This document shows positions 1-11,590 of a DNA stretch of 64,000 nt, piece after piece. How positions within the stretch are numbered: position 1 is the first letter of the stretch; every line of letters begins with the position of its first letter. Source of the stretch: Microplitis mediator. Its lineage: Eukaryota > Arthropoda > Insecta > Hymenoptera > Braconidae. Below the pieces are notes generated by a model that saw only the letters and a list, made by a program, of their open reading frames with translations, was not told the origin of the DNA and ran no database searches. The translations under genes were made by a program, and so were the position numbers. Location: NCBI RefSeq assembly GCF_029852145.1, contig NC_079973.1, positions 25,500,422 to 25,564,421 of the forward strand, read 5' to 3'.

Positions 1-2861
1 GCAGCTCGAAAATAGTCAAATAGAAAAAAAATTTATTCTCATCATAAATTAAGTGCACTCTATTTTCCGAGCGAAATTTTAATTAAGTTCTTTGTTTATA
101 AAAATGAAATACAGCTCAAAGCACTTTTCAATGACACTTTAAACATTATTACTACTCCTAGTCGTACTTATTTTTGTATGTAACTCAATTACATGTATGT
201 TGACATCAATCTATTTTCTTTGTGACTTTGTGATAAAATAAAGTCAAGTTTTGATCAAATTAAACATCAAAGTTAAATACTTGTTACTAAATTGTAAGCG
301 GGAAATTTAAAATAATTAGTCGTTATTACAATTGCTAAGTACAAAGGTGAGATACAACTATAGGTACAACAGTAGGAAGTTATATTACAAAGACGTATAT
401 CAATTGGTCTCGAGTATTCAACCAGTTGTTAATTCTGAACTTTCGCAAGACTGCCAATTAAAGTTTCTCGTGGACAGTAATTCCGGACAACGTTTGCAAT
501 TGTGAATAGTACATTGGTCCCGGGGGAAATAAGCGTCAATGCTGCACATTTGCAATGCTAGGTAGAATGAGGACTACGACTTTTTTCACTCCCTTCTGAC
601 ATCTATTCCCTCATCTCTAATGCACACTCATCCTCGTTATTTCTTAGTGATAAACGTCAATTTTATTTTGAATCCTGATTTTCTTTCTAACAATTATCTT
701 TTTCTTTTATTATGACATTCAAATTCTTCAGTAGAAAAAAACGAAAAATTCATAAATTATTCATGGCCAAAAAATTTCAGAATTTTTTAATTATTTTACA
801 TTTTCTTAATGTATCTTTAATAGTTCCAATTTTATCGCTCGGTCATACTGATAATAATCATACAAATCTTCGTTAGCTCATTAGTTCACTAGTTTGGTTC
901 ACAATCATCACTTGAGTTAAACTTTTTGGAAACAGTGATAAAGAAAAAATTCTGTAATTAAAAATAAATCAGTGTTCATAATTTCCTTTCTCTCATTTCC
1001 ATTAAAAGTTAAATTTTTTTTTAGTCTGTAGAAATCCCAGATTTTATGGAAAACACATTTTCTGCGATTTATTTCAAATATTTTTTTTTGAATCACATGT
1101 CCGGTATCAAACGGAAGCTTATGATCTATAGATTGTTGTAATATTTGTTTTTTATCAACTAATACAAACAAATAGTGACAAGTGATGAGACCTTTAAAGT
1201 AACTCCAAAAGAGTATAATGCAACGAGAGAATTATCTGCTTCCCTCTAACACCCGAACGTGTATATCGACACGAATACCGAAGCTTTTTTTGCACACTCG
1301 AGTTAAGAGATTCAATTAAATGCTCGACAGAAGAAATAAAAGAAAAAAATAAGTATCACTGTGAACAAAAGAAAAGTGAAAAAAAAAATATATAATTTCG
1401 AATGCCTTTCTAAATTAATTTAGCATTCGCTTTCAATAAACGCGAATCGTTAATAAAAGGAATATAAAATACGCCCGGTATTGGAAAATTGTATTAATAA
1501 AGACTTTGGAATTTTTATTTCTTATTGATAATGACTGGCTGGAAAAAAAAATCATTTCAATACTGGATCCTAGAAAACGTTTTTTAAATTAATATTTAAA
1601 GTCAATAATTTAATTATAACTTGATATCGTTTTTCGATTTGCACTTAATATGCGAATTTTATTTTTATGCTTCCATATAAATAGTTTGTTTATTCCGGAC
1701 TTGACAATGGGTATTTGTAGGATTAAAATTCCTACCGATTTAACTTTATTCCAGTCGGAATATATATATATATATATCTGAATGAATGAAAGCACCGAGA
1801 GGAAAAACAGAGAAAAAAAAAATTTTATGTGAATCAATCGAATTGTTAAACTAATCGAATTTTAAAATTATCCTTGGCACAAATTTTAAATTTATATTTA
1901 CATTTTCCATTTATCTTTATTGCATATTTTAGAATAGTTGCTCTTCCAAATTCATTATTTCAACATGCAATATATACAATCGATGTTGCATTATGTCGGA
2001 CAGTTACTATCGGCATATTTTTTTTAAATTTATTGTCTATACTGTAATAAAAATCGATAAATAAAATCATAAAATAAAACATCTTTCATCAAATATACAA
2101 AGGCTAAAAATTGTGTCAGAAGCTTAATAGTAAAAATTAATTGCTATCCTTCAGTGTCAACTTTTTTTTCCGATATTCAATCATTCAACTTGCCGCTCGC
2201 CAGTTTAATATTTATCTCTTGCATGAAAGAAAAAAAACTAAATACAGAATAAATAAATAAATAAATAAATAAACAAAAAAAAAATATAAATCCAATGATC
2301 TCGACAAGCCACCGGTACTTGGGCAGTGAGCCAAAAAATTTTTTATTTTTGTCAAACTTTCGCCAATCTGTGGATATAACTGAGAGAAATCTGTAAAACC
2401 TCCAGCATTTATCGGGAAAAAAGTATTAAAAAAACAATGTCAAAGGTTTCTAGTTTCCAATTTTATTTTTTTATTTTATTGGCAAATTTGAAATATTAAT
2501 TTACACAACATGACTATTTGTAATTTTGAACATCGTAGTCTTGATTCATAGTTTGAATTGATCAAATTTAGATTTTTCAAATTTAATAATCATTGGCAAT
2601 AATTTGAAATACTTACAAGTAATACCAAAAATTAATCATATAAATTTGATGTACGTCACCAGCAATTTGATTCTAAATGTAAATTTGTGTGGAAAACGTA
2701 AAACTCAAAAAATAATTCAGATCAAATGCATGCACTAAGACAGACCATTTGCGTAAAATGATATTTAAAAAAATTTTAATTTTCGTTTCAATTTTTCACG
2801 AATTTCTGGTGAAAAATAACATCACACATTACGTTTAATCAACACACAAGGGTGTTGAGTA
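1..2861. other. AT-rich non-coding sequence
   Basis: No convincing gene on either strand. Open frames are short, low in complexity and mostly lack an ATG. Simple sequence seen here: a (TA)n run at about 1761-1777 and an (AAAT)n tract at about 2248-2273. Confidence 0.75.
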
Positions 2862-2990
2862 CACAGTAAAAATAGCGGTGTTAAAATAGACTCAATTTCA
2901 ACACCAGTGCGGGGTGAAAATCGACCCGCGCCGTCTGACCAGCGTTGTTACGCGGTATTACCATATTATACTCAGTAAATTGTGTCTTTT
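2862..2990. repeat. Partial CACTGT-family element (left-end relic)
   Basis: The segment opening with CAGTAAAAATAGCGGTGTTA closely follows the left end of the element at 24065, which reads CACTGTAAAAAGAGTGGTGT and continues in both copies with TTAAAA, a GACTCA-type motif and further ACACC words. No matching right end with an ACAGTG terminus is visible nearby, so I read it as a truncated or decayed copy. The right boundary is approximate. Confidence 0.45.
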
Positions 2991-3155
2991 TAATCGATCC
3001 GAGCAATATCGAGTTTGCAAATTACAATTTTTTTCTAAGTTGTAATATCCTAACCAATTAAAATTATTTTAAACTCCGATTAACACGAAAAAAATAAGTA
3101 ACACAGTCATTAATGTAATTAAATTTTTTAAAAATCCAACTCTAAATTTTGCATA

Positions 3156-3372
3156 CACTGTGAAAAATCAGGAGTGAGTTTGAAGTGATTACAGATTTTA
3201 TTTAAATTCACATTCACTCCGATCCGGAGGTTTAATATCGATATAAACTCCACTTCAGAGTAAATTTCCCTCCGAGGGGATTGAATAAACAAACTGTCAT
3301 CCGCTCCGCATTCACTCCGGATTTAATCCGCGTTCACTCCGCAAATTTTTGACGAGTTTTTATTTTTCAATG
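3156..3372. mobile_element. CACTGTG-type MITE with repeated CACTCCG motifs
   Basis: The segment begins CACTGTGAAAAATCAGGAGT and contains several CACTCCG / CGGAGTG words (around 3213, 3314 and 3335) in both orientations. It ends near TTTTTCAATG, a decayed mirror image of the start. The design (short AT-rich interior, terminal CACTGT, internal CACTCC repeats) matches non-autonomous elements. No coding capacity. The right edge is degenerate and uncertain by tens of bases. Confidence 0.5.
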
Positions 3373-4880
3373 TAATTAAAATAAAAATTTTATCACAGAC
3401 CGTTTTTATCATAATAAAAATTTTTTTTTGTGTATACTGTAGATAAAAGTTAGAGAAAAATGGAAATTTTTCTGAAATATATCTATAGTAAGCGCTTAGA
3501 CAAAGTAATTTTACAATATTAAAGTCGGTTAATAATAAAGATGAGAGTAAAATCCGTGCAAGTGTAAATAGATTTAAAAGCTGTCACACTGCGAACAATT
3601 TAGAGAGAACAAAATTATACGCTCGTGACAGACGGATTTTCATGTAATTCAATAAAACGTGAATTCATATAATACCATGGTTGTATAATTACCACCATTT
3701 ACCTGTCCATTAGCGTTAAAATGTACTTTTCATAAATAATTTAATACATTTATCTTTTAAATATTTAATCGTTAATTAAGTACTCGTTCAGTGAACTCTC
3801 AGCGGATCTTTTATGTAAAAATTAAGCATTTCTTTATTGAATTACTTCTTTGCTAAATTATTACTCTTAATGCTTTCATCTTTGTGCTGGAAAAACATTT
3901 TAATATCCGCAGTTGAATTTAAAAAAAATAAAGTCCTGATTTGCGAACTCTTAGAAAAATTTAAATAAATGATGTGATAAAAAATGTCCTCAATAATTGA
4001 ACTCTAAGGAGATTATAAAAAGTACGCAAATAAAGTATGTAATATTCAAATTCGGAAATGCAAATATTTTTAATAACAGCTTTTGAACAAAGGGTTTGAG
4101 TGAAAGTAGAAAAATAAATTTGAGTACAACTTAGAGGTTTAGATAGAGTCGGCGATTCACTTAATCGGACTAACGTCACTAGAGTAAAGTAAAGCTCACA
4201 TCGATTTATAGAAGGGGAGAATAACCCCTTGCTGAAGCGAAACCCAGAAAGAGAGGGTGAGTGAGCGAAGATGTGAGCAAGAGAAAGAACGAAGTAGAAA
4301 TGAAGAAAGGTAAGTTCTTTACCTGTCTGTAGGTTCTATAAATGTCGCTTGACGTAGGTCGAGAGAGCTACAATTTCGTGAACAACCCTCAGAGCGTTTC
4401 CACATTGATAACAAGACAGTTACGATATACATTTATGAATTTATATATTTATACAGACATACAGCGGTGGAAAAAGTAAAAGCTTTTAATATTAACTCGA
4501 AGCTTCACGACGTAATGCTAAATTCAATTAACCGTTTCACGATGACATCGTTGGATAAATTTTAAAATATCTAGCTGAATATATATAAGCTGCATAAAAT
4601 ATGTACAGGTGATGCAGAGATCCTGAAAAAAATTCATTGGGTCGTTAAAAAATGAAGTTTAGTAAAACAAACAGAAAGTGAGTTGTTAACGATACTCCTT
4701 GCTTTAAAATTTAATTTATTTGTGACATTTTTATAGAAATATGTCAGAATTTAACATTTTATTCTATTAAATGACACGTTAACGAGACATAAAATCAATG
4801 AAATCTAATGAAAACTATTAATGTTTCTATCAGTTTGATGTTTTTTCACTTTTTTCTCAAATAAGTTGAATCAATGAATT
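3373..4880. other. Non-coding sequence with a purine-rich stretch
   Basis: No gene is supported. A purine-rich stretch at about 4235-4310 ends in ATGAAGAAAG followed by GTAAGT at 4310, which looks like a start codon running into a 5' splice donor. An 8-base donor consensus is expected about once per strand in a window this size, so I do not call an exon. Confidence 0.6.
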
Positions 4881-4915
4881 TTTATTTTTGCCGTAGACAT
4901 ACATTTTTTTTTATT
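4881..4915 (-). terminator. Candidate polyadenylation signals for the 335-aa gene
   Basis: Read on the minus strand, AATAAA occurs at 4915-4910, seven bases after the stop codon, and again at 4886-4881, about 36 bases after it. The farther one is better placed for a eukaryotic poly(A) signal. In such AT-rich sequence AATAAA is common, so position is the main argument. Confidence 0.4.
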
Positions 4916-4921
4916 TCTTAC

Positions 4922-5929
4922 TTAGCGTCGGTATATCTTTGATTCCAGAATATAATCGAGCATACCTTTTGCTTCGACATCAACACATTTATTTTTTTCA
5001 GCATTCGGATGGGTATGAAAAGGACATTCTACATGAGGAAACGATTTTTCTACGTAATAATATTGATCTAGGCTGATAAAACTGTATGTAGAAAAATTTT
5101 CGAGAATTGTTGACAAAATAGTTTTGTAATTTAAGTTCTTTACATAAATGAATTTAACGGAAGCTTTGCGTAGAATTTCGTTAAGCCTTCTATTGATACG
5201 TGATGGCTCATAAAAACCGTCTGTCCATTTGATGCCGTAATTATTGTAGAAAAATTCATTATAATTATCTATAGTATCCTCTAAATGAGTTATGTAATGC
5301 GGTGGTTTTGTTACATAAGATTCGTGAAAAGCAATAGATCCTTCGACGTCTATTCCATAAACACTCAGTTCTTTTATTACGAATCTGTTATTGTCGCTAT
5401 TGTAGTAGCCATTGAAATTGATAACGGCTTGCATATTATGACGCAATGTCACATTCATTAATTTTCCTTGTAGTAACCAGTTGACCATAATCAAAGCATT
5501 GTCGCCGGCACAATAATTTTGTCTCGGATTATCATGATAAGGGCAATCGGTCTGTTTCAATGGAAGAACGTCGAAACCCATTTCTGCTAAAGATTTGATA
5601 TTATTGTAGTGCTGACCGACGAAGTCTGTGAATAGCTCGGCCTGAATTTTGTCCCTCACGTAAATTTTTTGGTTGACGTCCAGCGTACCGATGATTTTGT
5701 TACGCAGAATATTTATATCACAAAACCGTTCGTCTTCAGGTGGGATTCCGTACTCGACGTAATATTCCTCGTAATCTTGATTGTCTTCCGCGGTTAAATT
5801 TTCCGGGGTTTTCGTGACGATAAGACAATCGCGGATAACTTCCCATGTAGAAACATAGTACATGCAAAATTCTTTAATCACATACTCGTTATTATTAAGA
5901 TATGTACTGAAATCAATGACTACTTTCAT
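4922..5929 (-). CDS. Uncharacterised protein with two tandem degenerate RNase H-fold / DEDDh exonuclease-like repeats
   Basis: A single 335-codon frame runs from ATG (5929; A at -3, AAAAATG) to TAA with no intron. The protein has two homologous halves. Half 1 (about 1-160) has VIDFSTYLNNNEYVIKE (4-20), YGI at 60-62, IYVRDK at 89-94, C129-P-Y-H132 and C140-AGDNA. Half 2 (about 168-335) has VINFNGYYNSDNNRFVIKEL (169-188), YGIKW at 231-235, IYVKN at 261-265, C302-P-F-H305 and C315-VDVEA. The order (β-hairpin with DF, YGI, hydrophobic strand ending in K, then CxxH...C-A...[DE]-N/E-A) resembles DEDDh 3'-5' exonucleases: their DxE strand, HGI box and final HxAxxD motif. The acidic residues are mostly replaced, so catalysis is unlikely. 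No signal peptide or membrane segment is seen. I recall similar single-domain proteins as multicopy, unnamed genes in invertebrates; the exonuclease link is my inference. The CxxH...C residues could bind a metal. MITE-like elements lie on both sides. Confidence 0.85.
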   Translation of the reverse strand: MKVVIDFSTYLNNNEYVIKEFCMYYVSTWEVIRDCLIVTKTPENLTAEDNQDYEEYYVEYGIPPEDERFCDINILRNKIIGTLDVNQKIYVRDKIQAELFTDFVGQHYNNIKSLAEMGFDVLPLKQTDCPYHDNPRQNYCAGDNALIMVNWLLQGKLMNVTLRHNMQAVINFNGYYNSDNNRFVIKELSVYGIDVEGSIAFHESYVTKPPHYITHLEDTIDNYNEFFYNNYGIKWTDGFYEPSRINRRLNEILRKASVKFIYVKNLNYKTILSTILENFSTYSFISLDQYYYVEKSFPHVECPFHTHPNAEKNKCVDVEAKGMLDYILESKIYRR

Positions 5930-6086
5930 TTTTGAAGCAATATTTAGTGAATTTTATTTATCTAATATAAGCAGATAAATTTTATTTATTTTTGCAATGC
6001 TTAAGTTCTGTAATTAACCCAAACATTAATTCTTTTTCACAACAAAAATTAAAATACCTTTTTGTACATGATTTTCATTGAAAATA
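5930..6086 (-). promoter_or_regulatory. Upstream region of the 335-aa gene
   Basis: Only about 157 bases separate the ATG from the neighbouring MITE at 6087. On the minus strand this stretch is AT-rich, with a TTATATTA word at about 5969-5962. That is too close to the ATG to be a comfortable TATA box unless the leader is very short. No other motif is recognised. If the gene is expressed, its promoter must lie here or inside the element. Confidence 0.25.
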
Positions 6087-6601
6087 GGGGGGAGAGGCAA
6101 AAGGGGGTACTTAAGGAAATGCCAAGTTTTCGAGGACTCAAATACGCTAAATCTTTTTTTTTTTAATGATATTCAAAGTAAATAGAAGAAATTTTCAGTT
6201 ACCGTTGAAAAAAAAAAATTTTCATTTCTGCGGGCAAAGTGAGGTACCCTCTAAAACAGGTAAAAAAAAAAAAATTTCTGGATTTTACACGAATTTGATT
6301 AAGTTGAATTTTTTTTTGAAGTAATTTACATGAAGAAAAATTATATTTTACATGTTTATTGGATACGAAAGAAGAAAAAAAAAATTTTAATAGTTTTTAT
6401 CATAAAACAAACGTCATTAATATTTTTCAACTGACAGTTGATTTTTGAAAAAGTTTACCAAAAAAAATTCAAAGTAACGCTTAATTATATTTACAGAAGT
6501 GATTTTGGAATGTTTAAAAACCATTTAAAATATAAAATTTTTTTTTATTAAATTTTGGGGGTACCCCGTTTTGCCTACCCTACCCCCTTTTGCCCCCCCT
6601 T
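6087..6601. mobile_element. MITE with G-rich inverted termini (GGCAAAAGGGGGTA)
   Basis: The left end at 6087 reads GGGGGG, AGA, then GGCAAAAGGGGGTAC. The right end, read inward on the minus strand from 6601, gives AGGGGGGGCAAAAGGGGGTA. The termini are imperfect inverted repeats sharing GGCAAAAGGGGGTA. Inside, a GTACCCTCTAAAAC word near 6244 and GTACCCCGTTTTGCC at 6561 are related. A TA lies at 6085-6086, but I see no clean TA at the right edge. No coding capacity. The end style resembles the element at 19278. Confidence 0.6.
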
Positions 6602-7535
6602 CTTCTATATAGGATAGAAAAATACACTACCGCGAATTATTTTCTCTAATTTCGAGAATCGGGGACAAATTATTGAGCTTTTAAAAAATAATCGACGAAA
6701 TTATAAAAAAGTTATTCAATTTAAATTTAATTTGCTATATAAATATTTAAAATAGCTTTTAAAATATATAAAAATCAATAGCTATATACATATAATATAT
6801 ATATACAGAGGTGAACAGACAAATGTGGGCTCGAACGAGTTTTCACCACAGTAACGTATGCAAATGTACATCACAAATATATCCGACAGACCATTGGCTA
6901 GTCACATGATGAGAGAAATGATATAAAATGCAAATGAGCATCGAATTATCAACGGTACTTTTTTTCTTTTTATATATATATATAAATATTTATTACTATT
7001 TTTATTGAATATTTAATAATGTCAACAAATAAATTCGAAAAACTTGAAATCAAAGTTGAAACATAAAGTTTATAAATTCATTATAAACGTGTTTATTTCT
7101 ATACTGTCGAAATTATCATCTAGACTGCATTAATACTAAAGTTATTATTTTTCCTCGTTATTTTATTGTTCGTTTTGTTTTTAGTTTCATTTCAATGAAA
7201 CGGGTTCATGTATTTAAATCGGAGTAAAATAATGTTCGAATAGTTTTAGCGAGTTAACGTTATAACAGCAAGAATGTTTAATGAGAAAATAATAACTCGC
7301 AGCTTGAGTTATTTGAAAATTCATATGATTCAATTTTAGTAAAAATAACATTGTTATGTATGATGCTATTAAGTATACAAAAACAACAATGTGTTTTCGA
7401 GAAATTTATACCTCTTAAAAACACTCTTGGAAACAATCGTACATTCTACAGGGGAATCTTTGAAAAATAATTGAATAATTAAAACTTTTTCTTTTAAATA
7501 AAAAAATTTTACGATTTAAACTCTCAATATTTCTA
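6602..7535. other. AT-rich non-coding sequence
   Basis: Very AT-rich, with (TA)n stretches near 6780-6805 and 6970-6990. No gene, RNA or repeat boundary is recognised. Confidence 0.7.
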
Positions 7536-7846
7536 CACCAAGAAAAAAAATACTTTTATTAAGAACATTTACTTGATACAAGAACGTATATTCTTGATAA
7601 TTTTCAAGAATATATCATTTTGTCTCAAGAATTCGTAGAATTGAAAGAAATAATTTTTATTTAATTCAAGTAAAACTATTCTTTTGTTTACTCATAATAT
7701 AATTTCAAATTCATATAATGACAAGAATAAATTTGAGGCTCTTTTCTCAAGAAATTGATAATTAATAATAATAAAATAAATATTTTGAACGGATTTTTTG
7801 AACCAAGAAATTGTTGTTTGGAAAATAGTATTTTTTTTTCTCGGTG
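7536..7846. mobile_element. 311-bp MITE with CACC...GGTG termini
   Basis: The left terminus is CACCAAGAAAAAAAATACTT. The right terminus, read inward, is CACCGAGAAAAAAAAATACT, giving about 19 bp of imperfect inverted repeat. TA dinucleotides at 7534-7535 and 7847-7848 are a candidate target-site duplication. Inside, ATATTCTTGA (7588-7597) and TCAAGAATAT (7604-7613) form a perfect 10-bp stem with a 6-nt loop. Open frames across the element are only its reading in several frames. Confidence 0.6.
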
Positions 7847-10479
7847 TACCGAAGTAATTATTAATTTTTGTTGGACGTTCACTGTCATATTGAACTAAAA
7901 ACATGTGTAATTTCGATACTTTAAATATTTTATGAAAATTACTCAATGATAAAAAAAAGTTATTTGGAATAATATTTGAAAAATTTGTTATGAACATTGA
8001 TTCCAAATTATCTCTTTAATCATGAGCGAAAAATAAATTTCTGTACTAATTGAAAAATTTTTATTTATTAGACAAATAACTGAAAAAATTTTTCAATCGA
8101 ATGAAATTTTTTTTATCGAAAAAGTTTATATTTTACAATGTATAATATATATTTATCGATGAAAGAACTTTGGATAGATATTATAACAAGTATTTCTCTC
8201 AAGGGCAGACTTGTTAATTAGTGCCGACTCTTTTCGATTCTGATTAAACGAACTCGTTGACTTGTAAAAATTAATTCCACTCGGGAACGTTTAATCACAA
8301 TTCAGAGACTAAACTTCCGACGTATAATCCTTGGGGAGTATCTGATGTGAAAACCAAAAATAATAAAAGAATTTCTTGGAGAATGAGCGTTAAAAAGTTT
8401 GAATATTTTTTATTTTCTCTTTAATTATTGTTTGCTTTTACGAAATACTTAAACCGCAAATCCGTGTAATACAATAACGAGTACCATCAATGCATCACAA
8501 ATGAGTCTTCGTAACAATAAACTTGTTCAAGTGAAAAACTCTTATTCACTTGTTATCTAAATAAGATTTCTTATTGCAGCTTTCTGTAAATTATCTTCCT
8601 CAATTAAATGTACCTTGAAAGTAACTGTAATAGTTATGACAAAAATAGTTATAGTTATAATTAAATAAGTTAATGAATCATCAGTGAGTGTATAACCTCG
8701 AGAGATAATTCTGAAATCTCGGTAATTATAACCGAATAGTCTATTCTGTCAGTAGCATTAACCAAAAACTTTCAAAAGTGTCATCTCAAATTATTATTCT
8801 CCAACACAACTCGCACATTTTATCAAGTATATCTTTATCAAAACTTTAACAATTCATCAACTTTTGCTATTATATATGTATATATTAACCATACTTCAAA
8901 ATTACCTCATCTTCTTCTTTAGAATATTCCTGGCTGTTATTTACAGTCCTCAAATTTCGTGGATAAAAATAATAAAAAGTATAATAATAAGCTTTTGTTG
9001 GCACAATTGAAAAGTTTAATTTCCCTGGAAAAACTTTCTCACCACCTTATATCTGATCTTAAAACTTTTTTTTATACATTTCAAATAGAAACAAAGCTCG
9101 GAGATCTAAAACTCAAACAAAGAAAAAAGCCTTATGATAACAAATGCATTTTTTTTCACGAAAAACAAAAAAATTCAATTACAAATTCAATTATACACGG
9201 TAATTACACTCTTTAAACATGCTCAATACTCATTTCTGTTATCATTGTTGTTCTTGAATTTAATTTCATCGCCGGTTTAGTATCATACTTTTGAAAATTT
9301 TTACTGAAATAACGCGGAATAAATTTTATAAGAATTATTCTACTTTCAAAACTCATTACAAACTAAAAAAAATATTATTTACGAGTTCATATTATACTTT
9401 AATACCAAACTTTTGAAATTAGAACTATTTCTGCAATAACCAAATTTTTATTGTTTCAAATTATTGTGACGGTAATAAAAAGTTATTCTGAATTTTTGTT
9501 TTACTCTCAACGATTTCTAAAGTCGATTGTTGTAATTTTTATCCCATTAATAAGTTTCTACTATAAGTAAAATTTATAATATATATATCGATATACATTT
9601 CAAATCATAAACGACAGGAATATTTGGAAAATTATGTACGGAAAATTTAAAAAAATGTAACGTCACAAAAATACCCAGAACATAACAATAAAGAAGAGAA
9701 ATTGGAACGAAACAAAACCTTTTGACGCGCCATTGAAAATTTTTTTTCAATTTTGGAAAAATAGGGTACTTGCAAAAAACTTTGTCCATACACGTTTTTG
9801 GAAAACTCTATTTGTAGTGATGAAATGGATTGAAGAAAATCGTTTTGTTTATTTAAAGTGCGTACAAACAGTGTCTAAAGGAATATGCACAATGTCTTTG
9901 GCGTTTGCACGTATAGCTGAATAGTATGTGACGTACATTGACAATCCAATGGCTCATAACCACGGATAATGGTGAAAGGTATTCAGAATGGCTGTATTTC
10001 ACGGTAAATGCCTCTTCGTTTTGTGCTGTCGATGTTAATGCATCGTAAACGTGCACGCATGTGTACTGAAAATACTCATGCAGGATGAGCGAACATCCTC
10101 ATTATTGAATCCCTTTCTAGAATACTTATCACATGCGTAACAGGATAATGCACAAGATTAATTCAAATGATTGCCTGTAGCTTTCTATGAATTTCGACGC
10201 TCACACAGAATATGAATAAAATGAATTTTTTTTCGGAAGTGCATAGCAGTAAATTTAACTCAGCAAAAATGGGTTTTCACAGTTTCATCATAGAGGCATA
10301 AAAGTATTTTTTTCACAAGATAATTCGTTAAAAGTAAATCATTTTTATGCTTACTAGGAAGTGTAATAAAAGTAACGGAAAATAAAAATAATGATTTTGT
10401 GAAAAAATAAAATAAAATTGAGCGTGAGAAGTGTAACGGTTGTGTAATATTTTCGATTGGTGAATATTGTGTTCTGGTG
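7847..10479. other. AT-rich non-coding sequence
   Basis: No supported gene. One open frame on the plus strand ends at 9216 and begins just after TTATTTACAG (8945), which resembles a 3' splice site. Its peptide is Lys/Asn/Leu-rich like random AT-rich translation and it has no ATG near its start. I treat it as unsupported. Confidence 0.6.
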
Positions 10480-10746
10480 AGCTCAAGTCGTTGTTGTGTG
10501 AGGAACAGAAAATTGGGTCGTTAAATTTTCACGGCAATCCTGTGGCGTTTTGCAAATTTACGACACGACGCGGTGGATGAAACCTTCCGATCCAAGATAG
10601 TCCCACGCGGTGATGTGATTTGCGGGTGAGGGAATCGGTTACCCACACGTGGAACGGTTCACCTCTTACAGAGCGAATAGTTTTGCTGTCTGGACCAACC
10701 GATACCCTCGGGAATCAGATAATTCGATAATCTCTCGAACGAGTCC
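10480..10746 (+). other. Candidate non-coding first exon ending in a GTAAGT donor
   Basis: From about 10480 the base composition becomes clearly less AT-rich than on either side. The segment ends at 10746 with GAGTCC followed by GTAAGTACAA, a good 5' splice donor. No long frame crosses it, so it would be a 5' UTR exon. A composition shift plus one donor is weak evidence. Confidence 0.2.
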
Positions 10747-11590
10747 GTAAGTACAACTTTTGTTTGCTTTATTTTTCGTTCATGCACATAAAAAGATCTG
10801 ATGTAAGCCACCCAGCTAATCAATCGAAACTGAATTTTCGTAATTCAATTGGATAGTCAGCAGTTTAATCGGAAAATGAACTCATCTTGAGATTTTTTAT
10901 TTACCATTTATTTATGAAGCTTCCATTCAAATTCAATCATTAAAATTTAACGTTCGCTCTGATTTATATTCACAAAGCAAAGCAATCTTTATTCTTTTTC
11001 TCAACATTAAACTCGAAAACGAGCGGCAGACTTGGTCACTTAGCTCCAATAAAGTGCTGAGAACAGAACAGCATCACACTTTTAACTACTGCGACTTATT
11101 TTTGCTGCTCTCGTATTATTTTAGCTCTGAAATACACAAAGTAAGAATGCTTTCAGGACTTTTCTCACAGCAAACAGAAACTAAAAAGACCAACTTAACT
11201 TAACCGTAAAAACATGAGAAAGTCATCTTTACTTTAATCTCTATCATAGCAATAGCCTTTTCGTTTACCCTTAACCCTTTCGATCTGCACTCACTTGTTC
11301 GAGTCTCCTCTTGTCCACGTGTCAGCCTGTAATCGGGTTTTGTCAACGAAATGTACTTCCCCGAGGGAAAGAAAGGGGTTTTCTATCGACGAGTAGACTT
11401 TTAGAAGGAAAATAAAATAGGCGGAGAGAGAGAGCCAGTGGACGAGCAAGCTGGCGAACGATGATGTTGAGTAAATGTATAAAGAAAGAGAGCAAAGGGC
11501 CGAAGGGGTTGAAAGGAGGATCAAGATAGCGTATAAAATCGAAGAAAACGAACGAATGAACAAGCACTTTACGGCTATCTGGCACGATAG
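10747..11590. other. Non-coding sequence
   Basis: No gene is supported. Open frames on the minus strand at 11291-11615 overlap each other over a purine-rich plus strand (AGAGAGAGAG near 11425), which removes stop codons in several frames at once. Confidence 0.6.

Noticed and set aside
4300..4316. ATG-AAG-AAA-G followed by GTAAGT, like a start codon at a splice donor
   Set aside because: A four-codon match plus a donor expected about once per strand by chance is not enough for an exon call.
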